64,000 nucleotides of DNA from Candidatus Krumholzibacteriota bacterium (lineage in GTDB: Bacteria; Krumholzibacteriota; Krumholzibacteriia; JAJRXK01). The notes below the pieces were generated by a model. That model searched no databases. It was not told where the DNA came from and was given only the letters and a program-made list of their open reading frames with translations. The stretch covers positions 1 through 64,000 of the forward strand of contig JAJRXK010000005.1 of assembly GCA_024276305.1 (NCBI GenBank), given 5' to 3'. Shown here one piece after another: positions 6,815-15,907 of this stretch. Every line of letters begins with the position of its first letter. Within the stretch, counting starts at the first letter, position 1. The position numbers and the translations under genes were made by a program.

Positions 6815-9091
6815 GTGAATGGGAAGGGCACGTCCGTGGTACGTTCTGGTAGACGCGGACGTGCTCCCCGCGCATCGTCGAGCTTGGAGAACGAGGTGCT
6901 CCGTTTCCTCACGGAGCAATCCCCGCGGAGCTACAAGACCAAAGAGCTGCAGCGGGCCCTCCACATTCCCCATTCTCGTTACCGCGATTTGCGGACCCTG
7001 CTCCGGGAGCTGGTGTCGACGGGAAAGATCGCCCTTCTCCCCCGGCGTCGTTATGCGGCCTTGGCTGCGGCGGCTCGCCTCGAGGGCACCGTCGAAGGGT
7101 TGGGATCGCTCGCGACTGCGGTCCGATTGCAGGACGGAACGCGGCTTCCCCTTTCCCCTCGGGCGGTCGAGGACGTGGTCCCCGGGGATGTGGTGCGCAT
7201 TCGTCGGGTTCGCGACCGGGGCGAAGTGCTCGCGGCCGTCGATTGCCTCCTCCATGCCGCGCCGCGTGAGGTCTTCGGGACCTTGCAGCGAGTGGGAGAC
7301 CGTTGGGTCCTCCAACCGGAGCCGCCCATTCCCTCGCTGCGCGGTGGGCTCTTTCTGACCGCGGATCTTCCGGCCGACAGCGATGGCAAAGTGGCGAGGG
7401 GGATGCTTCCGGCCTTCCGGCCAACCACCGAGCGTCCAGAGCTGGCCGAGGTCGAGGTGGTCGGCGCCGCGGACCATCCTCGGGCGGCAATGCTCGGCCG
7501 GATCATTCGCAGCGGTTGGCCACGGGAGTTCAGCGGCCGAGCGTTGGAGATCGCGCGATCCGACCCTGCCATCGACCTTCCCCGCCGCGATTTCCGTGAA
7601 GAGCTCGTGTTCACCGTGGATCCCTTCGACGCGAAGGACCACGACGATGCGGTGAGCATCGAAGAGACGGATGATGGCGGGTGGATTCTGGGCGTACACA
7701 TTGCAGACGTCGCCTATCGTGTTCCGGAGGACAGCGCCCTCGACGACGAGGCCCGGTTGCGGACCACGAGCGTGTATCCGCCGGGCCGAGTACTTCCGAT
7801 GCTCCCCGAAGTGTTGAGCGCAGGAGCCTGTTCGCTTCATCACACCGGAGATCGCGACACGATCAGTCTTCGGCTGCACTACCGGGCCGATGGTACGCGG
7901 CATCGCACCGAAGTAGGATTGGGACGGATTCGTTCCCGGGCCTCCCTCTCTTACGAACAGGCCGAAGCGATGTTGGACCGCTCCGAATCGGCGGGAGTCG
8001 AGGTCGACTCCGATCGATTGGCCGAGGGGACGGACCTCGATGCTCTCTGCGCCGCGGTCTCTGCGATGGGGCGACTGGCGGAGGTGCTTCGTCAGGGGCG
8101 AAGGGTTCGCGGTTCGCTCTTCCTGGAGCGTCCGGAGCGCGAGTTCCACTTCGACTCCCGTGGACATGTGAGCCAGATTCGTCTTCGTCCGTCCTTGAGG
8201 AGTCATTGGCTCATCGAAGAGTTCATGCTCGAGGCGAATCGGGCGGTCGCGGAGGTTCTGCAGTCCGCGGATCTGCCTCTGCTGTGGCGAGTCCACGAGC
8301 CGCCCGACGAGAAGAAGATCGATGCTCTCTGCGAATTGCTGGAACAGTTCGGAGTGAAGTGGTCTCCGGAGATTCCGGTGGCCGGGCAGGACTTCTCCGA
8401 ACTCTTCGACCGAGTTCGGGAATTGCCGATCGCGCCGCTGGTCCACCTCATGGCTCTTCGCGCTCTGATGAAGGCTCGCTACACGGGTGCCTGGCAGGGG
8501 CACTTCGGATTGGCCTTCGACCGCTACACGCATTTCACCTCCCCGATCCGTCGCTATCCGGACCTCCACAATCAGCGTTGTCTACACCGTCTGATCGCGG
8601 CGGTGGGTCGAGAGGGTTGGTTGGACGACGCCCGAGCCGGAGCGGCCGAATTGTCGCGGGCCGAACTCACCCGGCCCGCAGAGCGGCGGGAGGTGGAGCG
8701 CCTGGGGGACCTCTGCAGCGAACTCGAGCGTCGGGCCCAGACCCTGGAGCGAGATTGCGCGGACATCTGCGCGGCCGATGCCCTCAAGGCCCACGAGGGA
8801 GAGAAGGTCGATGGAACGATCGTCTCGGTGGTGTCGAGCGGGTTCTTCGTCGAAATCGACGATTACGGTCTCGACGGCTTCGTGGGAGTCGAAACCCTGG
8901 GTCGGGACTGGTTCTACTTCGATCCCCGACGGCAGGCGCAGGTGGGAGAGCGCAGCGGACGCGTGTTTCGGCTTGGACAAAGGGTGCGGGTCTTGCTTGA
9001 ATACGTAGACGTGCGTCAGGGAAGACTCTGGCTCGGTACGATCGAGCCGGTCCGACGCCAGGAGAGCCCTCTGGGGAGGAACCGAGAATGA
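6815..9091 (+). CDS. rnr: Ribonuclease R (RNB-family 3'-5' exoribonuclease)
   Basis: Processive 3'-5' exoribonuclease degrading structured RNA. Order: N-terminal winged-helix region (about 25-85), cold-shock-like domains (about 90-240), the RNB catalytic domain beginning at TVDPFDAKDHDDAV with its Mg-binding Asp cluster and containing HYTHFTSPIRRYPDL-like FDRYTHFTSPIRRYPDLHNQ, and a C-terminal S1 domain (about 655-745). At 758 aa it is a normal length. The start is taken as GTG at 6815; the nearby ribosome site is weak, and GTG at 6839 is possible. It overlaps the PilZ gene (ATGA). Confidence 0.92.
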   Translation: MNGKGTSVVRSGRRGRAPRASSSLENEVLRFLTEQSPRSYKTKELQRALHIPHSRYRDLRTLLRELVSTGKIALLPRRRYAALAAAARLEGTVEGLGSLATAVRLQDGTRLPLSPRAVEDVVPGDVVRIRRVRDRGEVLAAVDCLLHAAPREVFGTLQRVGDRWVLQPEPPIPSLRGGLFLTADLPADSDGKVARGMLPAFRPTTERPELAEVEVVGAADHPRAAMLGRIIRSGWPREFSGRALEIARSDPAIDLPRRDFREELVFTVDPFDAKDHDDAVSIEETDDGGWILGVHIADVAYRVPEDSALDDEARLRTTSVYPPGRVLPMLPEVLSAGACSLHHTGDRDTISLRLHYRADGTRHRTEVGLGRIRSRASLSYEQAEAMLDRSESAGVEVDSDRLAEGTDLDALCAAVSAMGRLAEVLRQGRRVRGSLFLERPEREFHFDSRGHVSQIRLRPSLRSHWLIEEFMLEANRAVAEVLQSADLPLLWRVHEPPDEKKIDALCELLEQFGVKWSPEIPVAGQDFSELFDRVRELPIAPLVHLMALRALMKARYTGAWQGHFGLAFDRYTHFTSPIRRYPDLHNQRCLHRLIAAVGREGWLDDARAGAAELSRAELTRPAERREVERLGDLCSELERRAQTLERDCADICAADALKAHEGEKVDGTIVSVVSSGFFVEIDDYGLDGFVGVETLGRDWFYFDPRRQAQVGERSGRVFRLGQRVRVLLEYVDVRQGRLWLGTIEPVRRQESPLGRNRE

Positions 9092-9468
9092 CGGAGAACG
9101 CTACGGAACGGCGGCATGCCCAACGCGTCGACGCCCACCTCAATCTGCAGCTGCACCTCGACCTGCCCCAGGGTGAAGACACCGAGCTGGAAACCTTGAA
9201 CGTCAGCAGCAGTGGCATCTATTTCCGGTCGACCACCTATGTCGAGCCGATGACCAAGTTGTCTCTCTCCTTCAGCGTTCCCACCGGTGAGAACGAGCGG
9301 GCGGACATCGAATGCGAGGGGATTGTCGCTCGCATCGTGCCCGAACTTCCGGTCGAGGACGCCGATGGTTACGAAGTGGCGGTCTTCTTCACCACCATCG
9401 ACGCCGACAGTCTGCGCGGACTCGAAGCCTACGTGGATCAGCGGCTGAGAGCGGCCCAAGACCAGTAG
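9088..9468 (+). CDS. PilZ-domain protein (putative c-di-GMP receptor)
   Basis: A 126-aa single PilZ domain. It has the N-terminal Arg-rich motif ERRHAQRV (RxxxR) and, after about 30 residues, NVSSSGIYF, the second c-di-GMP-contacting motif ((D/N)xSxxG). Both motifs look intact, so c-di-GMP binding is plausible. It overlaps the RNase R stop and precedes a degenerate kinase. The flagellar genes start 1.7 kb downstream, so a link to motility control is an inference from position. Confidence 0.85.
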   Translation: MTENATERRHAQRVDAHLNLQLHLDLPQGEDTELETLNVSSSGIYFRSTTYVEPMTKLSLSFSVPTGENERADIECEGIVARIVPELPVEDADGYEVAVFFTTIDADSLRGLEAYVDQRLRAAQDQ

Positions 9469-9553
9469 CGCCCCCTACGATAGAGCTCAAGTTGTCGGCA
9501 GAATGGCCGATCCTTACCCAGAATGGCGTCCCACTCCGGGAAGGTGTTTCTCT

Positions 9554-10957
9554 GTGTCCGTAGATTGTCCCCAGATCGTGGTGTTCTCTCACTCCTCGCG
9601 GGGCGTACCGCTCCTGGGCGTGGTGCGCGAACTGAGAGGGGAGATTCACGAGTGCCACACGGATCTGGAGGCGCTGGCTCGAGTGCTGCGGGGAGATTGC
9701 GACGTGGTCCTCGTGGAGCAGGAAGGGCTGGTCCCGGAGCGCTTCTACCGGATCTTGCGACGCCGGGCGGAGCAGCAGGCGCTTTCTCTGGTAGCCGTCC
9801 TTCCGGTCGACGATCCCGCTCGGGCCAGTGCGGCGATGCGGGCGGGCGCGGATGCAGTGGTCACCGCGACGGCATCGCTGGAAGAAGTCGAAGCACTCAT
9901 CCAGTCCCAGCTCCGCCTGCAGGCCCTTCGCTCTCGGAGCATGCAGGACTGCGGGGTGCTCGAACGAGCTCTGGACTTCGTAGGCGATGGAATTCTGATC
10001 ATGAGCCGCGAAGGCCGCGTGCTCCACGCCAATCGCGCCTGCTTGCAGATGCTGGACTTGGATCCGGATGTACTGAGGGAGAGGAGCGTGCCTCAGCTCC
10101 TGAACGTGCTGGGCGTACCGCGTGAGACCATCGACCGGGTGATGCAGTCCGAAGAGGCTTTCCTCGAGAACATCGCATTGCACACTCTGGATGGGATCAG
10201 GACCGTGATCGTCGATTGCCGGCCCTTGCCCTCGCTGCCTGGAGACCCGGAGAGGCGGTGGTTGGTCCAACTGCGGGACTCCACCCTGCTCCACGCCCTG
10301 GATCGGATGGAGGCAGATTTTCAGGCATGGGCTGCCCATGAATTGCGCAGTCATCTTTCGCTCCTGACTGCCGACGTCGAAGCCCTCGAGTCCGCCGAAG
10401 ACCGCTCGAGTCAGGCCGGGGTCTCGGAGTCCATGCGCCGCGAGGTGGAGAATCTTGCCGCATCGATCGAGGCGCGGCTGGCCGAAATCCAGGATCCACA
10501 CTTCGACTGCGAAGCGGCTCTGGAGAAGGTGCCTCTCCTCTCCTGGCTGGAGTCGGGAATGACCGAAGTCGAAGCCCTGGCTCAGGCCCGGGGGCAGGTC
10601 CTGACTCTGAAGCTGACCCCCGAATCGGGGTCCTTGGTCTTCCGGGCCAGCGCCAAACCCCTCCAGCAGGTCCTCCGCTACGTGCTGGTGGACGCCCTCA
10701 CCCGGGCCTCCGAGGGGGCCCAAGTCGAGATTGCGGCCAGCGTGGAGGCCGAGGAGCTGCGAGTCGACTTCCGGATCATCGAGAAGGATTCGGCGGAGAT
10801 CGCCGCTCCTCGCAGCGGGATGTCGACCGATTTGCTCTGCGCCCAGCGGATCCTCCAAGGAGAGGGGGGCGAGCTGCGGAGAGGCGTGGGGAACCCGCCG
10901 ATCACTCACTTGCGTCTGCCCCTGATGAACGCGGCCGAGCCCCTCGGAATCTCCTAG
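9554..10957 (+). CDS. Receiver-like/PAS/degenerate histidine kinase
   Basis: A 467-aa signalling protein without membrane segments. Residues 1-115 resemble a receiver fold (DVVLVEQEGL in place of the phospho-Asp strand). About 130-245 is a PAS domain (ALDFVGDGILIMSREGRVLH). About 250-320 is a HisKA-like helix pair with the H-box WAAHELRSHLSLL (His262). The ATPase part is weak: the N-box Asn is replaced in RYVLVDALTRAS and no DxGxG box is visible, so it may not hydrolyse ATP. GTG at 9554 was chosen for GGGAAGG nine bases upstream; ATG at 9503 is an alternative. Its partner is unknown. Confidence 0.65.
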   Translation: MSVDCPQIVVFSHSSRGVPLLGVVRELRGEIHECHTDLEALARVLRGDCDVVLVEQEGLVPERFYRILRRRAEQQALSLVAVLPVDDPARASAAMRAGADAVVTATASLEEVEALIQSQLRLQALRSRSMQDCGVLERALDFVGDGILIMSREGRVLHANRACLQMLDLDPDVLRERSVPQLLNVLGVPRETIDRVMQSEEAFLENIALHTLDGIRTVIVDCRPLPSLPGDPERRWLVQLRDSTLLHALDRMEADFQAWAAHELRSHLSLLTADVEALESAEDRSSQAGVSESMRREVENLAASIEARLAEIQDPHFDCEAALEKVPLLSWLESGMTEVEALAQARGQVLTLKLTPESGSLVFRASAKPLQQVLRYVLVDALTRASEGAQVEIAASVEAEELRVDFRIIEKDSAEIAAPRSGMSTDLLCAQRILQGEGGELRRGVGNPPITHLRLPLMNAAEPLGIS

Positions 10958-10991
10958 TCCCTCCTTTTCATCGGCTCTTCGACCGACCGTG

Positions 10992-11004
10992 GGCAAGTCT
11001 TGCC
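10992..11004. promoter_or_regulatory. Palindrome, candidate activator (EBP) site
   Basis: GGCAAG-T-CTTGCC is a perfect 6+1+6 palindrome 95 bases upstream of a sigma-54 promoter, the usual distance for an NtrC-type enhancer site. The same palindrome with a different centre base occurs at 30546-30558 before another sigma-54 promoter. Confidence 0.5.
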
Positions 11005-11099
11005 TGGCTGCGGCAGTCTCTGTCCTCGATGGCGGCTGGGGATTGGGCCTCAAGTTGGGAGGAGGTCGGCCGAAGACGTAGGTGGGCTGAAGCAGGACC

Positions 11100-11114
11100 T
11101 GGCACAGGCGTTGC
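11100..11114 (+). promoter_or_regulatory. Sigma-54 promoter of the flgF operon
   Basis: TGGCAC-N5-TTGC, an exact match to the -24/-12 consensus. The start would be near 11126, just before the AGGAGG site of flgF. Confidence 0.8.
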
Positions 11115-11140
11115 CGTGGGGTTCGCAGGAGGTGTGTCCT

Positions 11141-11914
11141 GTGCTTCAGTCATTGAAGGTTTCCGAGTCGGGGATGATCGGTCAGCAGCAGAAGCTGGAG
11201 ATCCTCGCCAACAATCTGGCCAACGCGAATACTCCCGGGTTCAAGCGCCTCCTGACCACTTTCGAGAGCGTCCAGCCCGCGCAAGCCTTTCCCACGCCGG
11301 CGAATCCCAACCGTCCCCCCGAACCCTCCTTGCGCCCGATCCAGCCGGGTTCGCTCCTGCGCATGCGTACGGCCCTCGATCTCCACCCGGGGAGCGTTCG
11401 CCTCACCGGCAATCCCCTCGATGTGGCGATCGAAGGCGACGGCTTCTTCGTGGTGCGGACGCCTCAGGGCGACCGCTACACCCGCAATGGGAGCTTCACC
11501 CTCGACGACGAGGGGCGCCTCACCACTCAGGATGGTTCGCCGGTCCTGGGAGAGGGCGGTCCCATCGAGCTTCCTCCAGATGCGGTGGTCGAGATCGCGT
11601 CCGATGGAGCGGTGCAGGCCGACGGCACGGAGATCGGCCGTCTGAAGCTGGTTCGCCCGGCGAATCGATTCGCATTCACTCCCGAGGGAAGCACGCGCCT
11701 CCGCCCGGTGAAGACCGCGCCCTTGCCCCAGGCCATTCCTGCGGATGACGTTCGGATCGCGGTGGGGGCCCTCGAGGAGAGCAACACCAATCCGATTTCG
11801 GAACTCGTCCAGATGATCACCGCGCAGCGCATCTTCGAGGCGGGCCAGCGAGTGCTCGTGGCCAATGACGAGGCTCTGCGCAAGGCGACCAACGAGCTCC
11901 CGAAGGTGGGCTAG
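11141..11914 (+). CDS. flgF: Flagellar basal-body rod protein FlgF
   Basis: A 257-aa proximal-rod subunit. The N-terminal rod motif reads EILANNLANANTPGFKR and the C-terminal helix LVQMITAQRIFEAGQRVLVA, both needed for axial packing. The GTG start lies eight bases after a perfect AGGAGG. It is the first gene after the sigma-54 promoter and is followed by flgG 23 bases on. FlgF and FlgG are paralogues; the length and the order before flgG support FlgF. Confidence 0.9.
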   Translation: MLQSLKVSESGMIGQQQKLEILANNLANANTPGFKRLLTTFESVQPAQAFPTPANPNRPPEPSLRPIQPGSLLRMRTALDLHPGSVRLTGNPLDVAIEGDGFFVVRTPQGDRYTRNGSFTLDDEGRLTTQDGSPVLGEGGPIELPPDAVVEIASDGAVQADGTEIGRLKLVRPANRFAFTPEGSTRLRPVKTAPLPQAIPADDVRIAVGALEESNTNPISELVQMITAQRIFEAGQRVLVANDEALRKATNELPKVG

Positions 11915-11937
11915 TCCCAGGAAGAGGAGATCTGACC

Positions 11938-12729
11938 ATGCTTCGTTCTCTGTCCACTGCCGCGAGTGGGATGCACGCCCAGCAGGCCCGCATCGACAAC
12001 ATCGCCAACAACCTGGCGAATGTGAACACCACCGGATTCAAGAAGTCCCGGATGGAGTTCCAGGATCTGCTCTACGAGAACCTCGCGCCGACCGGAGCCC
12101 AGCGCAGCGACGGAACCTCTCCCCCCACGCGGGTCGAAGTCGGTCACGGGGTTCGGATCGTGTCGAGCGTTCGCATGGGAACCGAAGGGCTCATCGAGGT
12201 CACGGACAACGAACTCGACCTGTTGATCCAGGGGGACGGATTCTTTCAGATACGTCTGCCGGACGGGAACATCGGCTACACGCGGGACGGGTCCTTCAAG
12301 CTCGATCGGGACCGAAACATCGTCACGAGCTCGGGATACTATCTCGAACCGCAGATCACCATTCCCGAGGATGCGGTCAATATCGGCTTTTCCACGGACG
12401 GGAGAGTCGAAGTGATCCTCTCCAGTGATACCGGAACGGCGCAGGAGATCGGCCAGATTCAGATTGCGCGCTTCAACAATCCGGCGGGAATGAGCCAGGC
12501 CGGAGACAACTTGCTTCTCGAGACCCCCAATAGCGGAACGGTCCTGTTGGGGATTCCGGGCGAACTGGGCTACGGGGCCATCCAGCAGGGCGCGCTCGAA
12601 CGCAGCAATGTCGACGTGGCGCGGGAGCTGGTAGACATGATCACCGCGCAGCGAGCCTACGAATTGAATTCGCGGACCATCCAGACCGCGGATGACATGT
12701 TGCAGACGATCAATCAGATCCGGCGGTAG
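11938..12729 (+). CDS. flgG: Flagellar distal rod protein FlgG
   Basis: A 263-aa distal-rod subunit of typical length. N-terminus LRSLSTAASGMHAQQARIDN, rod motif IANNLANVNTTGFKKS, and C-terminus ELVDMITAQRAYELNSRTIQ. The TAG stop (12727-12729) is followed in the same frame, six bases on, by the flgA start, so TAG clearly terminates here. Confidence 0.95.
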   Translation: MLRSLSTAASGMHAQQARIDNIANNLANVNTTGFKKSRMEFQDLLYENLAPTGAQRSDGTSPPTRVEVGHGVRIVSSVRMGTEGLIEVTDNELDLLIQGDGFFQIRLPDGNIGYTRDGSFKLDRDRNIVTSSGYYLEPQITIPEDAVNIGFSTDGRVEVILSSDTGTAQEIGQIQIARFNNPAGMSQAGDNLLLETPNSGTVLLGIPGELGYGAIQQGALERSNVDVARELVDMITAQRAYELNSRTIQTADDMLQTINQIRR

Positions 12730-12735
12730 ACCTCG

Positions 12736-13743
12736 ATGAAGCTTTTCCTTCAATCGTTGTTGGTGGGGTTCACGCTGGTCTTGGCCGTGGGTGCGCCGGC
12801 GACGGAAACCAATCTGGTGTTGGATGCCGAGGTCGTGGTCCACTCCAAGGTGGTTCGAGTGGGCGATCTCACTCGGACTCCGATCGACGACGAATTGGCT
12901 TCGACCGTTCTCTTCGCGGCTCCTCGCCCCGGGCACGAACGCAAGTTGAGCCTGAAGGAATTGCGTCGCCGCTTCGTGGAGCTGGGACTGCGTCGGGTTC
13001 CAAGACTGAGCGGTGCGAAGTCGGTACGTATCCGGCGGTCTGGCGCCCTCGCCTCGTCGACCACCATGGAACGGGCGGTCCAGAAGGCTCTGGACTCGAT
13101 GCCTCTACCCCCAGGGGCACTGGGGCAGCGGTGGGAAATCCTGACCATGCCCCGAGTGCGAGCGGTACGCGGCGAACTCTCTCTGCGGATCCTCGATCCC
13201 GGTCCGCTCGTCGGTCCTGGATCGATCCGCGTACGGGTGATGGACGGAGGGTCCAGCGCTTCGGCGGCATTCGTGAGAGTCCGACGTTCCCTCCGGGTGG
13301 TCGGAACCCTGGTCGAGCGCGGAGCCAAGGCCGGTGCGGGCCTTCCACTGGCCGCCCTGGCTCCGGATAGCCTGTGGGTCGACAGATTGGTGGATTGGCA
13401 GCAGTTGTTCCGCTTCGACGAGTCGAGGGCCGAATGGACCTTCGCTCGGGAAGTGAAGGCCGGGTCTCATCTGCGGCGAAACGATCTGCGGCCTGTGCTC
13501 CTGGTCCATCGCGGCCAGACCGTGGAGTGGAAAGAACGCCGGGGCAGCCTCGTGGTCCGGTCGCAGGTTCGAGCCCGGTCGGACGGCGCGCTCGGCGACT
13601 GGATTCTGGTCCAGAGCCCCTTCGATCGCCGCCTGCGTCGCGTTTGTGTGGTCGCCGAGGGAGCGGTCTCGTCGGGGAAGGTCGGGCTGCGAGAAACGCT
13701 CGCCCGGGCGCGACAGTCAGAGGACGAAGGAGAGAGCCCATGA
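12736..13743 (+). CDS. flgA: Flagellar P-ring assembly chaperone FlgA
   Basis: A 335-aa periplasmic chaperone that helps FlgI form the P ring. Residues 1-22 are a Sec signal peptide (KLFLQSLLVGFTLVLAVGAP). The C-terminal half carries the SAF-type domain, seen in VKAGSHLRRNDLRPV and the repeated LVVRSQVRA / ILVQSPFDRRLRRVCVV segments. The protein is longer than the common 220-250 aa because of a long N-terminal portion. It overlaps flgH by ATGA. Confidence 0.85.
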   Translation: MKLFLQSLLVGFTLVLAVGAPATETNLVLDAEVVVHSKVVRVGDLTRTPIDDELASTVLFAAPRPGHERKLSLKELRRRFVELGLRRVPRLSGAKSVRIRRSGALASSTTMERAVQKALDSMPLPPGALGQRWEILTMPRVRAVRGELSLRILDPGPLVGPGSIRVRVMDGGSSASAAFVRVRRSLRVVGTLVERGAKAGAGLPLAALAPDSLWVDRLVDWQQLFRFDESRAEWTFAREVKAGSHLRRNDLRPVLLVHRGQTVEWKERRGSLVVRSQVRARSDGALGDWILVQSPFDRRLRRVCVVAEGAVSSGKVGLRETLARARQSEDEGESP

Positions 13744-14336
13744 GGCCTGATCGTAGAATCGCGTTGGCAACCCTCGCCCTCTTGGGCCTGTTGTTGCTCA
13801 TCGCCGCGCGGGGAGTGGCCGGCGAACCCTATCTCAACATCGGTGAGAACAGCGGAGGGATCTCGAATCTCAAGGCAGTCGGGGTGGGAGACATCATCAC
13901 CGTATTCATCGTCGAGAGCGCCACCGCGCAGGCGACCGCGAAGACCGATGCCAATTCCAAGACCGAGATCACGGGTGGCCCGGGGCTCGGAATCCTGAAT
14001 CAGATCAGCCAGTGGGGATTGACCAGCGAGAACAAGTTCAAGGGCAACGGGAAGAGCTCCCGTACGGGGGATCTGACGGCTCAGATCAGTACTCGCATCG
14101 TCGAAGAGCTCCCCAACGGCAATCTGCGACTCGAGGGAGAGCGGATGGTCGATATCAACGGTGAGCAGCAGATCATCACCCTCACGGGGATCATTCGGCC
14201 CGAAGATCTGCGGGCGGACAACAGCATTCTCTCGAGTCTCATTGCCGATGCTCGCATCAGCTACAGCGGTGACGGTCCCGTCGCCGACGCCCATTCGCCC
14301 GGGATTCTGTCCCGAGTCGTGAATTTCCTCTTCTGA
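13740..14336 (+). CDS. flgH: Flagellar L-ring protein FlgH, without lipobox
   Basis: A 198-aa outer-membrane ring subunit. Recognised by GDIITVFIVESATAQATAKT, the central GKSSRTGDLTAQISTRIVE, NGNLRLEGERMVDINGEQQ and LTGIIRPEDLRADNSI. Most FlgH proteins are lipoproteins with a Cys after the signal peptide; this one has a cleavable-looking signal (residues 5-29, ending GVAGEP) but no Cys anywhere, and it is shorter than the usual 220-235 aa. L-ring anchoring must then be lipid-independent. The ATG overlaps flgA. Confidence 0.92.
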   Translation: MRPDRRIALATLALLGLLLLIAARGVAGEPYLNIGENSGGISNLKAVGVGDIITVFIVESATAQATAKTDANSKTEITGGPGLGILNQISQWGLTSENKFKGNGKSSRTGDLTAQISTRIVEELPNGNLRLEGERMVDINGEQQIITLTGIIRPEDLRADNSILSSLIADARISYSGDGPVADAHSPGILSRVVNFLF

Positions 14337-14353
14337 GTTTCGGAGTCGATTCC

Positions 14354-15478
14354 ATGCGACGGATTCTCGAACATCGAATCATCGCTCTGGCGACTACGGT
14401 CATCCTGGTTCTCAGCTGGACCGGCGCGGCCTTCGCCTCGGAGCGCATCAAGGACATCGCGGTCTTCGATGATGATCTCGAAGTGACGCTGATCGGAACC
14501 GGATTGGTGACGGGTCTTGCGGGAACGGGTGATGGCACCGGATTCGAAGCCTCGATCGAAGGCCTGTTGCGGAACCTCGAACGCCTGGGCATCACCGTCG
14601 ACCCGGACGGACTGCGGCCCGAGAACGTCGCAATGGTTCAACTCGTGGCCACATTGAGGTCCTCGAGTCGGGTGGGCGTCAGTTTCGACGTCAACGTTTC
14701 GTCCATCGGCGATGCCTCGAGCCTCGAGGGGGGAATCCTCCAGCCTGCCACCATGGCCGGAATCACCGACGGAGTGGTCTACGGTACGGCGGCGGGGCCC
14801 GTCTCCATCGGCGGTTTCAATGTCGAGGGCGGGGCGAACAACCGGATCCAGCGCAACCACACCACGGTCGGAGTGGTGACCGGTGGGGGGCAGGTCGTGA
14901 GGATGCTGCCGCGGACGCCCTTGGCCGGGGCGAGCTTCGGTCTGCTCCTCAATCATGCCGACCGGACGACGGCGACCAATGTCGCTCGTTCCATCAACAC
15001 CCGTTTTCCCGGAGCCGCGCGGGCGGAGGATGCGGGTTACGTGAGCCTCACGGTGCCGGCGGACATGGCTGGCGACCCGGTCGCCTTCCAGGCGGCCATC
15101 GAAGAGCTGACCACGGTGGTCGACTCCAAGGCACGGGTGGTGGTGAACGAACGGACCGGGACCATTGTGGTCGGTGGAGGGGTGCAGTTGCGCGAGGCGG
15201 CGGTCGCGCATGGGAGTCTCACCATCGAGATCCGGACCCGATATCGCGTGAGCCAACCGAATAGCTTCAACGAGTCGGGCGAGACGGTGGTGGTTCCCGA
15301 TGTGAGTACCTACGTGAACGACGCCGAAGCCCACGTCCTGCGCCTGCCGGATACGACCACGGTCCAGGACATCGTCGATGTGCTCAACGGGATGGGAGCG
15401 ACCCCTCGTGACATCATTGCCATGTTGCAGGCCCTCAAGGCCGCGGGATCCCTCCAGGCCGAGATCAAGGTGATCTGA
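14354..15478 (+). CDS. flgI: Flagellar P-ring protein FlgI
   Basis: A 374-aa periplasmic ring subunit with a signal peptide (to about residue 28, AAFASERIKDIA). Family landmarks are LIGTGLVTGLAGTGDGT, LRPENVAMVQLVATL, RLPDTTTVQDIVDVLNGMGA and the C-terminal DIIAMLQALKAAGSLQAEIK. The full length is retained. It is followed directly by the flgJ-type gene with no gap. Confidence 0.95.
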   Translation: MRRILEHRIIALATTVILVLSWTGAAFASERIKDIAVFDDDLEVTLIGTGLVTGLAGTGDGTGFEASIEGLLRNLERLGITVDPDGLRPENVAMVQLVATLRSSSRVGVSFDVNVSSIGDASSLEGGILQPATMAGITDGVVYGTAAGPVSIGGFNVEGGANNRIQRNHTTVGVVTGGGQVVRMLPRTPLAGASFGLLLNHADRTTATNVARSINTRFPGAARAEDAGYVSLTVPADMAGDPVAFQAAIEELTTVVDSKARVVVNERTGTIVVGGGVQLREAAVAHGSLTIEIRTRYRVSQPNSFNESGETVVVPDVSTYVNDAEAHVLRLPDTTTVQDIVDVLNGMGATPRDIIAMLQALKAAGSLQAEIKVI

Positions 15479-15907
15479 ATGGCCATCTCATCCATTGGAC
15501 CCAATCCATCCAAGGCCGTCTCCCGGAATCCGGCCTCTTCGGACGCCGATTCGCGGCAGCTTCGCGAGGCGGCGGTGGAGTTCGAGAGCTTGCTGCTCGA
15601 CATGATGATGAAGAGCATGAGGGAGTCGGTGCCCGAAAGCGGGCTCTTCGGCGACGAGTCTCACACGCGAATGTACCAAGAGATGCTCGACACCGAGCTC
15701 TCCAAGGTGATGGCGCACCAAGGGGGCCTGGGATTGGCCCAGATGATCGTCGATCAATTCGAAGGCCACGAGGAAGAAGGGCTGCGCGCACTGCGTGGCG
15801 CCGGGAAGGACGTGAAGGCAGCCGAGGCCAGCTACCGGGCCAACAGCCGCCTCTCGGACACGGGAATCGTGCCGTTCCAATCCAATGACGAGGAGACGAC
15901 CAGATGA
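15479..15907 (+). CDS. flgJ: Rod-binding protein, FlgJ N-terminal domain only
   Basis: A 142-aa rod cap protein corresponding to the N-terminal half of FlgJ (FESLLLDMMMKSMRESVPES, then MYQEMLDTELSKVMAHQGGLGL). The muramidase half of enterobacterial FlgJ is missing, as in many other phyla, so a separate enzyme must open the murein. It starts on the base after the flgI stop and overlaps flgN by ATGA. Confidence 0.88.
   Translation: MAISSIGPNPSKAVSRNPASSDADSRQLREAAVEFESLLLDMMMKSMRESVPESGLFGDESHTRMYQEMLDTELSKVMAHQGGLGLAQMIVDQFEGHEEEGLRALRGAGKDVKAAEASYRANSRLSDTGIVPFQSNDEETTR

Noticed and set aside
6773..8569. A 598-codon open frame on the minus strand
   Set aside because: Antisense to RNase R, with no recognisable domain and the composition of a shadow frame.
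12727..12735. Genome-wide reassignment of TAG to a sense codon
   Set aside because: The flgG TAG is followed in frame by flgA; reading through would fuse two complete proteins. BMC-H, PilZ, flgF, flgN, flgL and csrA also end normally at TAG.
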